A DNA stretch of 64,000 nt. Source: Ischnura elegans (taxonomy: Eukaryota; Arthropoda; Insecta; Odonata; Coenagrionidae). Below are positions 38,801-49,800 of the stretch, piece by piece. Positions within the stretch are counted from its first letter, which is position 1; every line of letters begins with the position of its first letter. Under the pieces are notes generated by a model. It was not told the DNA's origin. It did not search any database and was given only the letters and a program-made list of their open reading frames with translations. The DNA lies in assembly GCF_921293095.1 (NCBI RefSeq), contig NC_060247.1, forward strand, positions 110,193,111 through 110,257,110, read 5' to 3'. The translations under genes were made by a program, and so were the position numbers.

Positions 38801-41800
38801 GGAGAAAAGGAGGAGAGTAAAATTTAAAATGGGGCAATTAGATAGGTGGCGAGAGTGGTTACACCCTGGAGAGACGGTGGAAGGGTGATGTGACAGGAGA
38901 AAAGTGAGGGTAAATACATGTGTAATAATTTGATATGGATGATTGCAGGAGTGTTTGTTGATTGTTTATTAAGTGCATGGTTGGTATTTATATGCTTGGA
39001 ATGAATGATGACAGTGATGAATGAATGAGTAAAGTGAACGGAGAAGGGGAGTGATAAGTAAGAGAAGTGTGACAGATGGAATAATGAAATGCCGGTGTGT
39101 GAAGTGGAGTGAACTGTGTTTGTGTGATGAAAAGGGGGAAGTTCAAAACTGAAGGCGTTGGGGCCACGCCCGTAACCCATAATACTTTGTTTTTGAAGGC
39201 TTTGAAAAAGAAAATTGCATGTCATTCCATTTTCTTTTCCAATGGGGCAAATGTAACACCTAATTTTGAGTGGTTTGTTTTGGTATTTGGTGTGACGTAA
39301 TACATGCAATAATAAGCAGCAGAGGTGGAGTGAGGTAATTGTTGGGATTGTTGACGGCGCGGGAGGAGATGAAAAAAGGAGAGTCGGATTGTGATAGTTA
39401 TGGCGGACGGGTGTTCCCTCGCTCCCGAGTATGTATTATTTAAAGTGAAATAAAATGTTTGAAAGTAACGTGAAAACGAAGTGAAATTAATTGAAACGTT
39501 ACACTGTGGTACCGCTAAATCCATTTAGTCACATTCATAATGGAAGAGAAGCGCGTCACCATAGTTCGCACCCCTTCATAGCCACTCGAGAGGCCTCTTC
39601 ATAGACCGTAGTCTCCTTTCCTGCGTGCGCAGGTCTAAAATTATTTCATCACTTCTCTAAAAGTTGGTAACATCTATTTGTTCAACTCCGACGAGGCGCC
39701 AAATAAGGGGCAAGTCGTCTCACTACGCATCGTTTTTTACCTTCTACCATCTTCTGATTTATATTATCAAAGATAAACGACCTCCTAGCAGCATGCGCGG
39801 GATGAATTTTCCTGTGTTAGAGGCGTGGGAGGGGGAGAAGCGAGCGTGGAGGGGAAGGGATCGGCCTGCGGCTCTGGTATCCGCGACGCTGCGTGGGCGT
39901 TGGAATATTTTCTTCGCGGACGCGAACTCAAATTAGGCATTTTGCGGCTAATTGGTGGCAGATACGTGAAAATGCACGAAATATTTGCTCTAAAGGGCAG
40001 TAAATCGGCAAAATCTATAGGGAATGACCATAAAATATTATATTTTTCGAATTTTGACCTTCCCCCCCTAAATTGCATTTGAGCGAGGATCAGGGGTTCA
40101 CGTAGAGGTCTCAAATTTTTCAGGCCTTATTTTTGATCGGTCCCACAACTTTTTTTCATTGGGCCAGATGGATTTGAAAAAAATCGATTTTTGCGATCCG
40201 CCCTAATGTACATATAAACAAATATCAAGTTTTATAAGTATGAAGCGAAATATATTAAAATTTAGCCTCCTTCATTCCTGCTAGGGGAGTGGTACACATA
40301 AAAGAAATTTAAGCTAAAGCCAAAATTCAGACCTGTAAATTATAGAAATGAATGGCATATATATATGTTCCTAGAAATTTGGTCGTTATATTTTTATATT
40401 ATTATATTTTTCCAGCAAACAGGACGTGATCCGCCGATGCTTAAGAGAATCTTGGGATGTCCTCGCTCTTCTTTCAAATAAATCAGTGGAAATGGTTCCT
40501 TTCGTACGAAGTTTGGTCGAAGAAAGTCTTCACACCCTCTGCGACAACGATGCTGCATTGCTTAGTGGTACTTATATCTTATCTTTTCCTAATATTAACT
40601 TGAAATATCTTTAATTTAAGTAAAAATTTAACTATAAGACCCCTCATTCTGCCGCTCGAAACGATCCGATCTTGCACGATTGGGTCAATCAGAGGTATTT
40701 GAAATTGATTATAGTATAATTTATATTAAAGTTCACTGCTACGTGGGATAAACTTTTATTGCTCGATGTTTCTGTGAACAACCTGTAAGTCTACTGACGA
40801 TATTCCCACCAGAAGGACGAAATTTTGAAGAATGAAAGTTAATTCCACGCAGCAGTTAACCTGAAAATGGATAACACTAGTATAGGGATCTTCAACCTGT
40901 TTTCATCCAAGGGCCAAAAATCGATTTTGCATCGTTCGTGGGGCCATAATGTTCCACGTCGTTTTACCACCACTTAATAAAATAAATATAGAAACCATAT
41001 AATTTCAAATTGCAATAATATCTGTTGGTTAAAAAGTTAAATCAAGGGGATCGGGTTGGTGTGGTTGCCAGAGTGTTTGCTACCCACCCGGTGGGCCCGG
41101 GTTCAAATCCCGGCAGCGGCAGAGAATTTTCAGAGACTGCCCGATCTCTGCTTGAGTGTTGTGTGGAGGACATTTCAAGCGCAACACTCCGTCCGTCGGA
41201 TGGGACGTTAAGCCGTGGTCCCCTTGGCGCCGTTCGTTAAGAGCAGGCTAATGCCGACGCCGGGTTTCTCTCCACCCTTCCTTACCTTCCCCTTTCCTCA
41301 TGGCGCAAATGACCTCAGCTGTCGGTCGCCTCCTCCAAATACCATGCCAAGTTCAATCGACCAATGCGATTTTTGATTTTGTTTATTTTTGACGAGTTGT
41401 GTCTATGTTTGGTTCGTGATACAATATTTTCTGTAGCCTCTAGGGGTCGAAAGAAATCATCCGATGGGATGAATGCAGCCCGGGGGCCGCGGGTTTAAAG
41501 CCCGTGCACTGGTGCATAATAAGTACAGTCGCAGTAATAGTGCAATCGCCGCGAAAATCAAAGAATAATAAAAGACCTGTGGTCTAAATGCTCTATTATC
41601 CTGCGCTCCCATTGTACGAGGGAAAATGAGTACTGTAGGAAACTTAATGAACGGACCCTGAATGTAAGAGTAAAGAAATTATTGTTGCTTGTCTCTATTA
41701 TTCACATATTATATCCTTTCTCTCTCTCTCTCTCTCCTTATCCTTTTCTATTGCACTCGCAGTGTTCCTTGACGAAGAAAACAGCCAGTGTCTTACCGAT

Positions 41801-43193
41801 GCCTGGCGCACTTGCCAGTCTCGTTTGGAAGGAGCGGAGGACTTTAACCTCATAGCTTTCTGCGATTTCACAGACATACCGGACCTGGATCCTTACTCTA
41901 AGCCATTCATTTGCCAGTGAGTATGGTAAACGAAGTGATTATATGCCAAGGCCTTTGACTGATAACCTATCTGTTGCCTTAAGAGGATATAAACCTCCGG
42001 CTTCAATCCTCGTTTTTGTGACAGATTACTTTTGAAACTTAAACAATTTTTCTTGAGCTTTTCAGGGTGTATGAAGTAATCTCTATCACCACTTTAACAT
42101 TTGCCTATGTGTCAAATGGAATATTTTTATACCTTTTGATTACAAGGTACTGCAAAACAGTTGACTGAGATCAGTATTTTCCCTTGTTCCAACTTTGAAA
42201 ATTTTGCCTCGTAACGTTCTCTAATGCAATTTCTCTTCTAATTGAGAAACAGACAATACTCACAAACATCTACACTAAAGGTGTATTCAGAAAATTCGAA
42301 AGTAATGGTGGAGGTTTTACGGGAGTAATACCTACGTCACCTACAAAAGATATAATTCTGATCGAGAGGCAGCAATAGGACAATGCGATGATGTGAAATT
42401 TTGTGATAATTTCTAAACATGAAAAGAATCCACTTGTCACTAAGAGTTAGAAAAAATGAAAGAACTCGTAATTTAGCCTATAGCGGATTAATATATGTGT
42501 AACCACTTACCTGAATATGACTGACAAGTCAATAGAAAAATTTGTTGCAGAAATATTTATTTTTGCAAATTTCTTTTGGAATGAGAACCTTTTTTATCTT
42601 CAGACAGATGTATTCTCATATGAAGTTCCTAACCGAAGGGTAATTTTAAACCTTTGCCACTCGACAAAGGCTTTGATTAGTGACATGGCAGAGAGGGCCT
42701 TATTCATAGTCACGTCTTAAGCATTTGCTTTACGGAAATCGTCTCAAGCATGAGATTATTCGCAACTTTTTGTTTGTTAATGAAGACGTCTTCGCTAAGA
42801 CGAGCTTATGTTGTTGGCTATGAAAGTGGTAGCCAGAAAAACTCGCCTTGACCAATAAAGAGGTCATCATCTATACGGTCTGAACTGCACATTCAATACG
42901 CAACTATTAATACGACTCTAAGATTGTAATTTATGATTGATTTCTATCAATATTTTTGATTTTATCCGTCGACATAAGACCCTCATGAGTTTTGGATGCA
43001 TATATATTCCGCCACATGAATGTGTTCATTAGCAAAAAATATTATTCATTTCAGGAAATATATGGACCTCTTTGAATGCGGTGAGGAAGAAACCGGAAGG
43101 TGTTCGGAGGAATTGAAAACTTCTGTCACTCAAGTCATGTCCATATGGAGAAATCAGACTTCTTGCTCGAAATATTTTCACACAACAGAATGA
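29853..43193 (+). CDS. Gene C: 14-cysteine secreted glycoprotein (27 kDa hemolymph glycoprotein-like), complete
   Basis: Six exons: 29853..29883, 31251..31348, 32764..32879, 40416..40567, 41763..41916, 43055..43193; total 690 nt, 229 residues, stop TGA. Exons 1-2 encode a signal peptide (MATTRHLIVF, then GAAMALAALVLAYP, cleavage likely near LAYP). The mature chain has 14 cysteines: FEC, KEC, RCPLC, HVC, RRC, TLC, SQC, RTC, AFC, FIC, FEC, GRC, TSC. Sequons are NAT, NKS and NQT. The DNDAALL..FLDEEN segment followed by paired cysteines and a C-terminal C..C..C block resembles DUF1397 (27 kDa hemolymph glycoprotein); this is family recognition from memory. Splice sites match consensus; the exon 5 acceptor follows a (CT)n tract. 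Intron 3 is 7.5 kb because of a nested transposon. A and C align through introns, so C arose with A by duplication. Confidence 0.88.
30935..31080 (+). repeat. G-rich repeat fragment in gene C intron 1
   Basis: GGGAGTAGTGGGGACT at the left and AGTCCCACCTGCTAC at the right form a loose inverted pair around runs of G, including a run of about 11 G at 31037-31047. Possibly a small MITE. It ends about 170 bases before exon 2. Confidence 0.3.
33527..34229 (+). repeat. Left terminal inverted repeat of the 6.7-kb element
   Basis: Reverse complement of 39514-40206 with scattered mismatches. Open frames on both strands of each arm (such as 33651-33908 and 39825-40082) are mirror copies of each other and not genes. 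Confidence 0.8.
34806..34930. repeat. Remnant of the CCCGGTGGGA foldback family
   Basis: Ends match the palindrome at 59182-59382: GTGGGTAAACTCTTTTCGGG at the left and, inverted, CCGGTGGGAATCCCGAGAAG followed by AGTCTACCCAC at the right. The middle has GATGAGCCCCC..GGAGCTTGAAATG, a decayed version of the stem plus GAAAC motif. One arm is largely lost. Confidence 0.6.
35408..35797 (-). pseudogene. Transposon-associated protein fragment (CKC..KVP type)
   Basis: A 129-codon open frame inside the 6.7-kb element, with CDIFACKC, then HKVPPMRSILRDNLTKRKMM, then a basic stretch. I recall this C-K-C / K-V-P / F-L-x-D-Q-R-like pattern from unassigned transposon-linked proteins of insects, but give no family name. 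The open frame extends a few codons past the first methionine-like codon to a stop at about 35821, so the N-terminus is broken. It is the best candidate for an element-encoded gene. Confidence 0.4.
35852..36103 (+). repeat. 5' LTR
   Basis: 252 bp, TG..CA ends, 251 of 252 positions identical to 39252-39503. A TAAAATG segment and AT-rich stretch near its 3' half may hold promoter or polyadenylation signals, not resolved. Confidence 0.9.
36201..36792 (+). pseudogene. gag-like ORF with SAP-type N-terminus, interrupted
   Basis: The frame is open from 36081, inside the LTR; the first good ATG is at 36201 (MAGVKKFYELKKVDLQSLLR). Residues 1-45 resemble a SAP-like helix-turn-helix (LQSLLRDRGSTTQGAKFELQ), followed by a long charged coiled-coil with repeated RKWEEERESRD-like heptads, then a segment VQLKVPTFDGR that resembles the start of Ty3/gypsy capsid domains. 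The nested element enters right after, at 36793, and the frame read into it (to 36983) is not native. Beyond the insertion the same frame is open to a stop at 38886-38888, encoding a glutamine/arginine-rich then basic tail. Confidence 0.65.
36793..38403. mobile_element. 1.6-kb transposon with 19-bp inverted ends inside the LTR element
   Basis: CAGCTCGATTCTGTAAATG at 36793-36811 is perfectly inverted at 38385-38403, and CAG flanks both sides (36790-36792, 38404-38406) as a probable 3-bp target duplication. The interior is AT-rich with no long frame, so it is non-autonomous. It is the innermost and youngest layer. Superfamily unknown. Confidence 0.75.
39252..39503 (+). repeat. 3' LTR
   Basis: Direct repeat of 35852-36103 with one substitution. 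It ends about 10 bases before the right inverted repeat of the host element begins. Confidence 0.9.
39514..40206 (-). repeat. Right terminal inverted repeat of the 6.7-kb element
   Basis: Reverse complement of 33527-34229. Ends in GCGATCCGCCCTAA at 40206, followed by TGTACA. Gene A intron homology resumes at AAACAAATATCA immediately after. Confidence 0.8.
41046..41349 (+). mobile_element. tRNA-derived SINE in gene C intron 4
   Basis: The head has a pol III A-box-like TGGTTGCCAGAGTG and B box GGTTCAAATCC (41100-41111). The body contains CTCCGTCCGTCGGATGGGAC and AGAGCAGGCTAATGCC. Flanking duplications AGTTAAATCAA (41035-41045) and AGTTCAATCGA (41350-41360) match at 9 of 11 positions; gene A intron 4 has the uninterrupted AGTTCAATCAA near 3543-3555. 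So it inserted in C after the A/C duplication. The open frame across it is spurious. Confidence 0.8.
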
Positions 43194-43349
43194 AAAACCA
43201 GCAATATAAATTCACAATCCCAATGACATTTAGTGGCCTCGTATCGCAGCATATTAAACCATAAGGACTCTCAATTGCACCTCGTTTACTGTATGCGCGC
43301 CTGGTCAATCTAAGATTCCTTCAGTTCATAACAACAGAATGATTTCGCA

Positions 43350-43355
43350 AATAAA
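43350..43355 (+). promoter_or_regulatory. Polyadenylation signal of gene C
   Basis: AATAAA 157 bases after the stop codon, at the same relative position as in gene A (156 bases). Confidence 0.6.
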
Positions 43356-43741
43356 TGGTTTGAAAAGTTACTAATATATTTTAAACTTGCATAGTGTGAT
43401 AAATTTTCTATTTATCGATTAATTCGCCTCACCGAAAACCCCTGCCAGCAGCACACAACATATGGATACCAGCAGTATCTCCAAATTAAGATATCCACGT
43501 GTTCCCTCATAGTGTGGCAGGAGTTAGCTCCCACCAAGCATGCACCATTTCTTCTGATGCCTACGGTGGCAGTACCATGGTCGAGATGGAAATACAGCTA
43601 AAACTTATGTCCTGCAGTACTCAGATCCAGGTGGTAATATGATTAAACTCAGGGCATGCAAGAAAGACTGCATACATAGCGGCCGTTGATTACTCTTGGG
43701 AATATTATTCATTACTATAAAGTAAACACATAATGACGTTA

Positions 43742-44066
43742 CTAATCTATCAAAAAAAAAAGGCCATTTATGCATGGTTAAGAAAAAATTTAACCATGGA
43801 TAACTGATACCAATAGGAAACATAATATTAATGGAATTTAGGTTGAAAACGAACTATTTAAAAACCGCAGGCCGAACTTCGACGCAAGCGCTCCGATTGG
43901 CCGCGAGCTTCCCCTGTTCCCGTATGCCTTGGGTACATCGCATGCAGAACATTCAAAGTAATGATTTGTCCAGAATATTTTTCTTCTGAAGTTTAGAATA
44001 GGAGTCGTTTTGACTTAGGCATCATTGGTAATTTTGGCGCCTACTGTTATCCGCTATCCAGTGTTA
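43742..44066. mobile_element. 325-bp insertion behind gene C, absent from the gene A flank
   Basis: The gene A flank (near 6020-6035) reads straight from AATGACGTTA into AAATTTCGGG. In C the same junction is split by 325 bp flanked by GTTA (43738-43741 and 44063-44066). The insert contains the GCGCTCCGATTGGCCG block seen at 27815. Likely a non-autonomous DNA element. Confidence 0.6.
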
Positions 44067-44236
44067 AAATTTTGGGACAAATTCTCTCCATATATTTAGC
44101 GCGATTAATTCTGTTGTACAAACGCAACGAATTTCTTTTGTAGTTTTTTAATTTCCGATTCCCAGCTTTACGGCTCTTTCTTCGGAGATTCTGGGACAGA
44201 TGGTTGCTGTTCTGAGATTACAGTTACATGATGACA

Positions 44237-46734
44237 TAGGTACAGGTTTAGGCATTATGGGAAAAGGACAAAGGTGGGTATAAGGGCAATTTTGGGACCT
44301 ATGGGATTTAGGTTGGTTCCAGGATTCAGAGTCCCATAGGTTAGTAAGCATTTCACTGTCGGATTTTGAAAAGGATTTTTTGATTTCGACACGTTCTCAT
44401 TTTAGCTTGTGCAAAAAAATAATTAGTTATATGTTTCCTCTTATATGTTTAGTGCTGATGAAAGAGGGTGCACTGAGTATTTATCTGTCAATTGTATTTT
44501 ATCTTGGTAGTTATTTTTGACGGTGGAAAGGGGCAGTAAGGAGCAAAGCCGGAGAGTCGTATCTTACTTAGCAACGATTCAATCGTATTATTGTTCAGGA
44601 GTATCTTCACGTTTTCTGCAACTACGTCACTACTTTTGTATAAGGTTAAATCGAATATTATGATTAAGTGCAGACAATTCTGCCCCAAATAATTTCTTTT
44701 TTACTGAAAATAGCACCCGCAATGTATTGTTTTGTCGGCTTGCATAATCATGTCTGCCGGTTTTTCATATATCATAGCTACAGTCTTACATAAAATTACC
44801 ATATCTTAGTTTAGAATGACGAGTAAACTCAGTCGCCTGCACTTATTTACGTTCCGTAAAAATTTGACTCCAACACATATTTCTCGCTTCACCCCTTATG
44901 GTTTCCACTCCAACTTGCTTCAACAAAAGTAATATTCAAGGAAAGATTTCCACGGAATTATTTACAAGTGCGACTGATTTTAGACATATTTGGCCTTTAG
45001 GGCAAATATATCTTATTGACGTCTATTCTCTGGATCTCCTTATCATCGCTTACAACTTTCCACGAGATATGAATCAAGCTCTCGGACGGTTTCAAATACA
45101 TATATTGTTCGCCTGATCCAAGCTCCTTTTTTGGAGTAATTTCTAGCTTCCCTCAGAGTAGTGTCATAGGCCCACTCCTCTTCCTTCTCCATATCAGCGA
45201 TGTTGGCGAAATAGTGGACAGTAAACTCGATTATTTGCAGACGGCGCTTAATGTACAGAATAATCCGCACCAGTAAAGGTAGGTATTAGATAACGAACGG
45301 CATTAATGCAATCCAAGTATGGTGCGATGCGTAGCAGCTAAATTTAAATAGTAGAAAAGTTGTAATAATGAAATTCCGGAAAAAAGATAAACCCTCACAA
45401 ATTTCTCAGGATATAACAGGCCGAGCAAATCATAAATTGGAATTTGTTGCTTGGGAATGTTTTATAGAATAATAGGAATATAGGATGTTGATGCCTTTTT
45501 TGGTGATTTATTGCTTTTTTATAGCTCACGCTATTTTCTTGTGATTTTCAGATCATGTATAGTAAGTGTATGTTCCTGTCTATATCATTCTTACAATTTA
45601 TGAAAATATTCCTCCAAGGAAATATAGGGGAAAATAATTTTCATTGTGTTCACAATTTATATCCTTTTCAACCATTATTGACGGTGTCAATATTCTATTA
45701 AACTTAATGGGCATAACATAAAAAGACGTAAAGACCCGTTCAAAGGGTCTCTCCGTCTTTTTATGTTACGACCCGACTAAAGGGACCCGTTAAATGGGAC
45801 CCGTTTGGGTGGTATTGAGGCGTCCTCTTACAATTCTCACCAGGGAAGTCCCTCAATTGTTACCTCCAATTGTCAACTTCATGAATTTTGTAACTCAGCG
45901 TAGGGAAAACTTCTGCGTCTACAGCATTCATCTTCCACAATAAGCTGCAAAAATTAGTTGAGATAAATGAAATGGCTTCGTCGAAAGTAGCGGGCCACCT
46001 GGTATTGCTCGGGAAAGATAGTAGGTACCCAGAGCAGTGGGAAAATTGGAACATGAAATTAATGGTCACAGCAGGATTTATAGGTAAAAGAACAGAGCAT
46101 GTAATATAATGATGGCATATATATGTAATAACAAACAATACAAAAATTATTTCCGTACACCGCACACGGGATCAACTTATACCCCGCTCCAAAACATTGA
46201 TCGTTGTGTGTGCCCGTGCATGCGTTGGCCAAAAACGTCGTGTGAGCGCTTAACCCAGCAAAAAGGTTTGCTCGAAGAGCTTTGATAGTTAAGTGTAGAA
46301 TCGTTTGAGCCATGTTATCTAATTATCCCATTTAGCGTGTCAAGTGGTTTGCCTACCCAACAGGATTCCCAACAACAGATGCTGTATGACGTGCATAACA
46401 AACGCTTTTGAGAGAACGATAATAAGAACGAGTCGGACACAAGCACAAGTAGAAATACAGGCTTCGAAAACATGAGGTATACCTACGTAACGATCTTAAT
46501 TGCAATCCCTGCAGCCGTATGGAAATTTATTGCAGCCAGACAAACACACATCTCCATTACATACATAGATTATCAGAAATCCAGAGGACACAGTCACACT
46601 GCCAAATTTTAGCGTCATCTGGAGGTGACATTTTTTGCTTTCACTTGTCAGCCTATTGTACCGTGCTCATTATTTATATTAAAATATATTTTACAAGTTC
46701 TCCCATCAATCAAAGTCAGAGAGTCATAAAAATA
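44237..46734. other. Convergent C/D spacer, no gene recognised
   Basis: AT-rich. The short frames (44488, 45043, 45860, 46059 on -; 46519 on +) have no family resemblance, no paralog and no splice context. A perfect 15-bp inverted repeat lies at 45714-45768. Confidence 0.4.
45714..45768. repeat. Compound inverted repeat
   Basis: TAACATAAAAAGACG (45714-45728) is perfectly inverted at 45754-45768. Inside it AGACCC..GGGTCT forms a second stem. A GGGACCCGTT..GGGACCCGTT direct pair follows at about 45780-45810. Confidence 0.6.
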
Positions 46735-46740
46735 TTTATT
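46735..46740 (-). promoter_or_regulatory. Candidate polyadenylation signal of gene D
   Basis: AATAAA on the - strand, 159 bases past the gene D stop, a spacing like that in A and C (156-157). Confidence 0.45.
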
Positions 46741-46898
46741 CATGCAGTTGATGGCTCTAAACAAGTAAAATTCTCACATCTGATGCTCGGTCCTACTTGA
46801 AGTTAGGTGATCAAATATTTGGAGCAGGCAATAAAATTAATAAAGCTATTGAAATTTTTTTTATATTTACTTGACCCGTAATGTCATGTACACACAAG

Positions 46899-49800
46899 TT
46901 ACAAGTCATATTTAGCGCATGCACCATTGTCCTTGAAGGTGGATACTGCACCACCTACAAAGTTTTTCAAACCTGAGGAACATGGTTCTATGGTCGCCTT
47001 TGAGCACTCCAGATACGATATGACGCCCCTGTAATGAGAAATAAACGCAAATTATTGTACAGACCAATGAGTTGACTCAAAGGAATAGTTTGACGGTAAA
47101 AACCGGGCATAAATTACTAGTACTATTGTCGTGTATGTAATTTATTATCTTAGTCATAGAATATCAAGAACAGAAAGCAAAAATTGACTCACAATATTTA
47201 CATGTATTTTTTATAAATACTGTCAATAGTATCTTTGTTTTATTCTTCGGAATTTAAATTTTTTACCACAGCTTCATGCATATTTTTTGGTTTGACCATT
47301 TTCAAATACTGATAAAAAATTTCCTTATTATTTAAAATTTTCTCAATGCACATCATTTTGCAGTCTCCTAAATTATCGTTTCCATGGAGAATGGCTTCCA
47401 GAAGTTTTCTCCACTAATTTGAATTTGACTCCTACTCCTGACGGCCATGTCACCACTAACTTTTTTCGTATGTTCAACTGTGAGCAGAAATATCAGATAT
47501 CGGCGAATTCAGGAGTCTGAAAATGCTGCAAATTGTCGAAACCTAAAGCTGCCGAGGGTGCCAAACGCTTTTGGGCTGGCATATCAACTTTTAGATAAAG
47601 GGGTTTGGGAAAAAAATAAGCGAGTTTGGACGTCAACCATGCTTTCGTGGCTGAAGACGATGGCATTCCGAAGTTACATTAGTGTCTCCCTCGGTAAGAT
47701 GTGCCTCGTGAAAATTCTTTAGTCGGAGGCCACTTACAATATTATCCGCTTCACATCACCTGGGGGAGGGGGCAGTAGTTCTTGTTATTACCAGTCAAGA
47801 TGAAGACCACGGTAGTTTGCAGGGCGACCCGCATTTCAGTGCAGTCGTCCTCACCTCACCTTTTTATCTTATTTTTTTTATTTTTTGGCATGTTGTAATT
47901 CTCACGAGTATGAGAAAAATAGACATGCGTGGTTGTGAGGAGATTACTTGATTGAGTGGATAGCAGCGTATTATCAATATTACGATTCTTGACTAGTTAT
48001 TGACCAGACTTTGTGTAGAGCTTGTGAGGTTCATTTGATTTAAGGAATAAGCATTAAGTTATCGGTTTTCATAACACGATGTACATTCATTAAATAATTG
48101 TACTCACTGGCAAGTTTGTTTTCCAAAGGAGAGGTCATTTGCTTGATCCTGATTTTCACAGAAACTCAGGTAGCTCGGCATACGAACCATTGACATATAT
48201 TTTTTGCATTCTCCGGCGTTCTCGCGGATGCACCGGTCATTTTCTTCATTTATCAACTCTGAAAAAGTATCATAGGTTACACAAGATTAATATTATTATA
48301 TAATGATTTTTCCTTTAAAATTTACGAGGGCGGATTTAATTTCACTCTCCGATTGCTCAAAAAAAAACACCATACAAGCAACAAGCAGTTACTGATCGGA
48401 TAGGGCAACTGTGCGTCCTCCCCACCATGCGCTAAAGCCAATTTGTTAGTTTAAAGTTTGTAATCTAATTATCTACTCTGCCACAAATGATTCTTTCGCC
48501 AAAGGTGCCCTGCGGGGAGACAGCCAGAATGACTCGCCGAATGGCTTCAACATTCACACGCTTTGAGATTTATTTATTTTTTATTTTTATTTTATTTTAT
48601 TCTCAATCCACCGGATAGAGCTCTTATTGGCCATTTTACACCGGGGTGTTCAACAAATGTAACAAGTAAACGTACACATACGACCATGCCCTGGATCGGG
48701 GAAACCTACCCAGGCGGGACTCGAACCCGCGACCTCTTGTTTGGCAGGCGAGAACGTTACCCCGCCGCCACCGAGGCCGGCGATATGTCCAATACAAATT
48801 ATGCCGATAAAGGCGATTTTTTTTTAAATTTTCAGCGGCGAGAAAGTGAAAAGAGTGTTATTTAGAAAACTGTGTTAAGAAAAATTTTAGACATAGGCGA
48901 GAAAGCTGTTCAAGGAATGAAGTTTTACCACACAATTTAGTATGAATAATCAAGTCGGATTAATCTTTGAAAACAATAATTACCGTAGAACTCAGAGACC
49001 ATTACTATTATATTATCCATATTATTTTTAGTCAATATTGACTTAATCAGGATTGACGACTATATTTTGTGTTTCTCATTTCCATCATGACGTGATTGTA
49101 TTGGGAAATAATAATTGGCTTCCATAGTGAGGATGATCCTTGTAATATATATTTATACATAATTTTTATTAAAATGAGCTCATGAGATGTGGAAATAAAG
49201 TATTCCAAAAAAATCTACGCAGCGTAGAAGTTATATTGAAGCAAATTATCTGGAAGAAATGGGAAAGCTCTGTATCTCCGAATAAAAATTACTGCATTCA
49301 GAGAGCTGCTAGGAAGTGAAATGAATTGTTCAATGAGTCATTCATGCCTCAGGAATTTATGCAGAGGCAACGGTAATGAACTGTTTCCGTGGAAGTGAGC
49401 ACAATTTAAGAGCTGGCATCCCAGCGCCGTAAACGGTGACTGATAAAAATTATGCACATGGCTAAGCGTAACCTAATCCAAATAACTAGTCCTCATTCGG
49501 ACATACAGAGTATCTCCCACCAAACTAGAAATGAAATCAATTTTACCGGCTAACATCGTTGCATTATTATCGCAAACGAATGGAATCCCACTCTCGAAGA
49601 AATCCACCATGAATTCTGTCATTTCCTTTGCCCTTGGCAAGATTCGAGACAGAGTGGTCGCTCGCTCATGAATGCATTCCAGCACAGATTGCCTGCGGCT
49701 GATGGGAGACCGAAAAAAGAAAACAAAAATCATTTTAAAAATAAGTTACAGTGAACATTTTTGATTTTTGGCAGTGAATGTTATTTCTGTTAACTACTCC

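Larger units (their letters stand above)
35852..39503 (+). mobile_element. Young non-autonomous LTR retroelement (Ty3/gypsy-like gag) nested in the 6.7-kb element
   Basis: Two 252-bp LTRs (35852-36103, 39252-39503) begin TGTAACACC and end GTTACA, and differ at one position (36021 A, 39421 G). The 4-bp duplication CTGT flanks the whole (35848-35851, 39504-39507). After the 5' LTR comes TGGCGCCGCAACGTG, a plausible primer binding site (TGG.. start). Then a gag-like frame begins. No protease, RT or integrase is recognisable, so the element must have used enzymes from elsewhere. A 1.6-kb transposon (36793-38403) interrupts it. Confidence 0.88.
33527..40206. mobile_element. 6.7-kb DNA element with ~690-bp terminal inverted repeats in gene C intron 3
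   Basis: The outer ends are TTAGGGCGGATCGCAAAAAT at 33527 and its inverse ending at 40206, both flanked by TGTACA (33521-33526, 40207-40212), a palindromic probable target duplication. The arms are about 33527-34229 and 39514-40206 and align throughout. The corresponding intron of gene A (near 1770-1790) runs straight from GTATACGTACA into CAAATATCA, so it is the empty site. The interior carries a transposon-like frame (35408-35797), a foldback remnant (34806-34930) and a later LTR element (35852-39503). Superfamily not assigned. Confidence 0.8.

Noticed and set aside
41052-41125. Possible genuine tRNA gene (A- and B-box-like sequence)
   Set aside because: The cloverleaf cannot be completed, and the block continues into a SINE body with flanking duplications and an empty site in gene A.
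45714-45810. CRISPR-like or tandem repeat array
   Set aside because: Only one hairpin and a single direct pair; no spaced repeat series exists in the window, and the DNA is eukaryotic.
48710-48782. Possible tRNA-Gly gene on the - strand
   Set aside because: Strong B box and tRNA-Gly-like middle, but the acceptor stem does not pair and an A/T-rich SINE tail follows.
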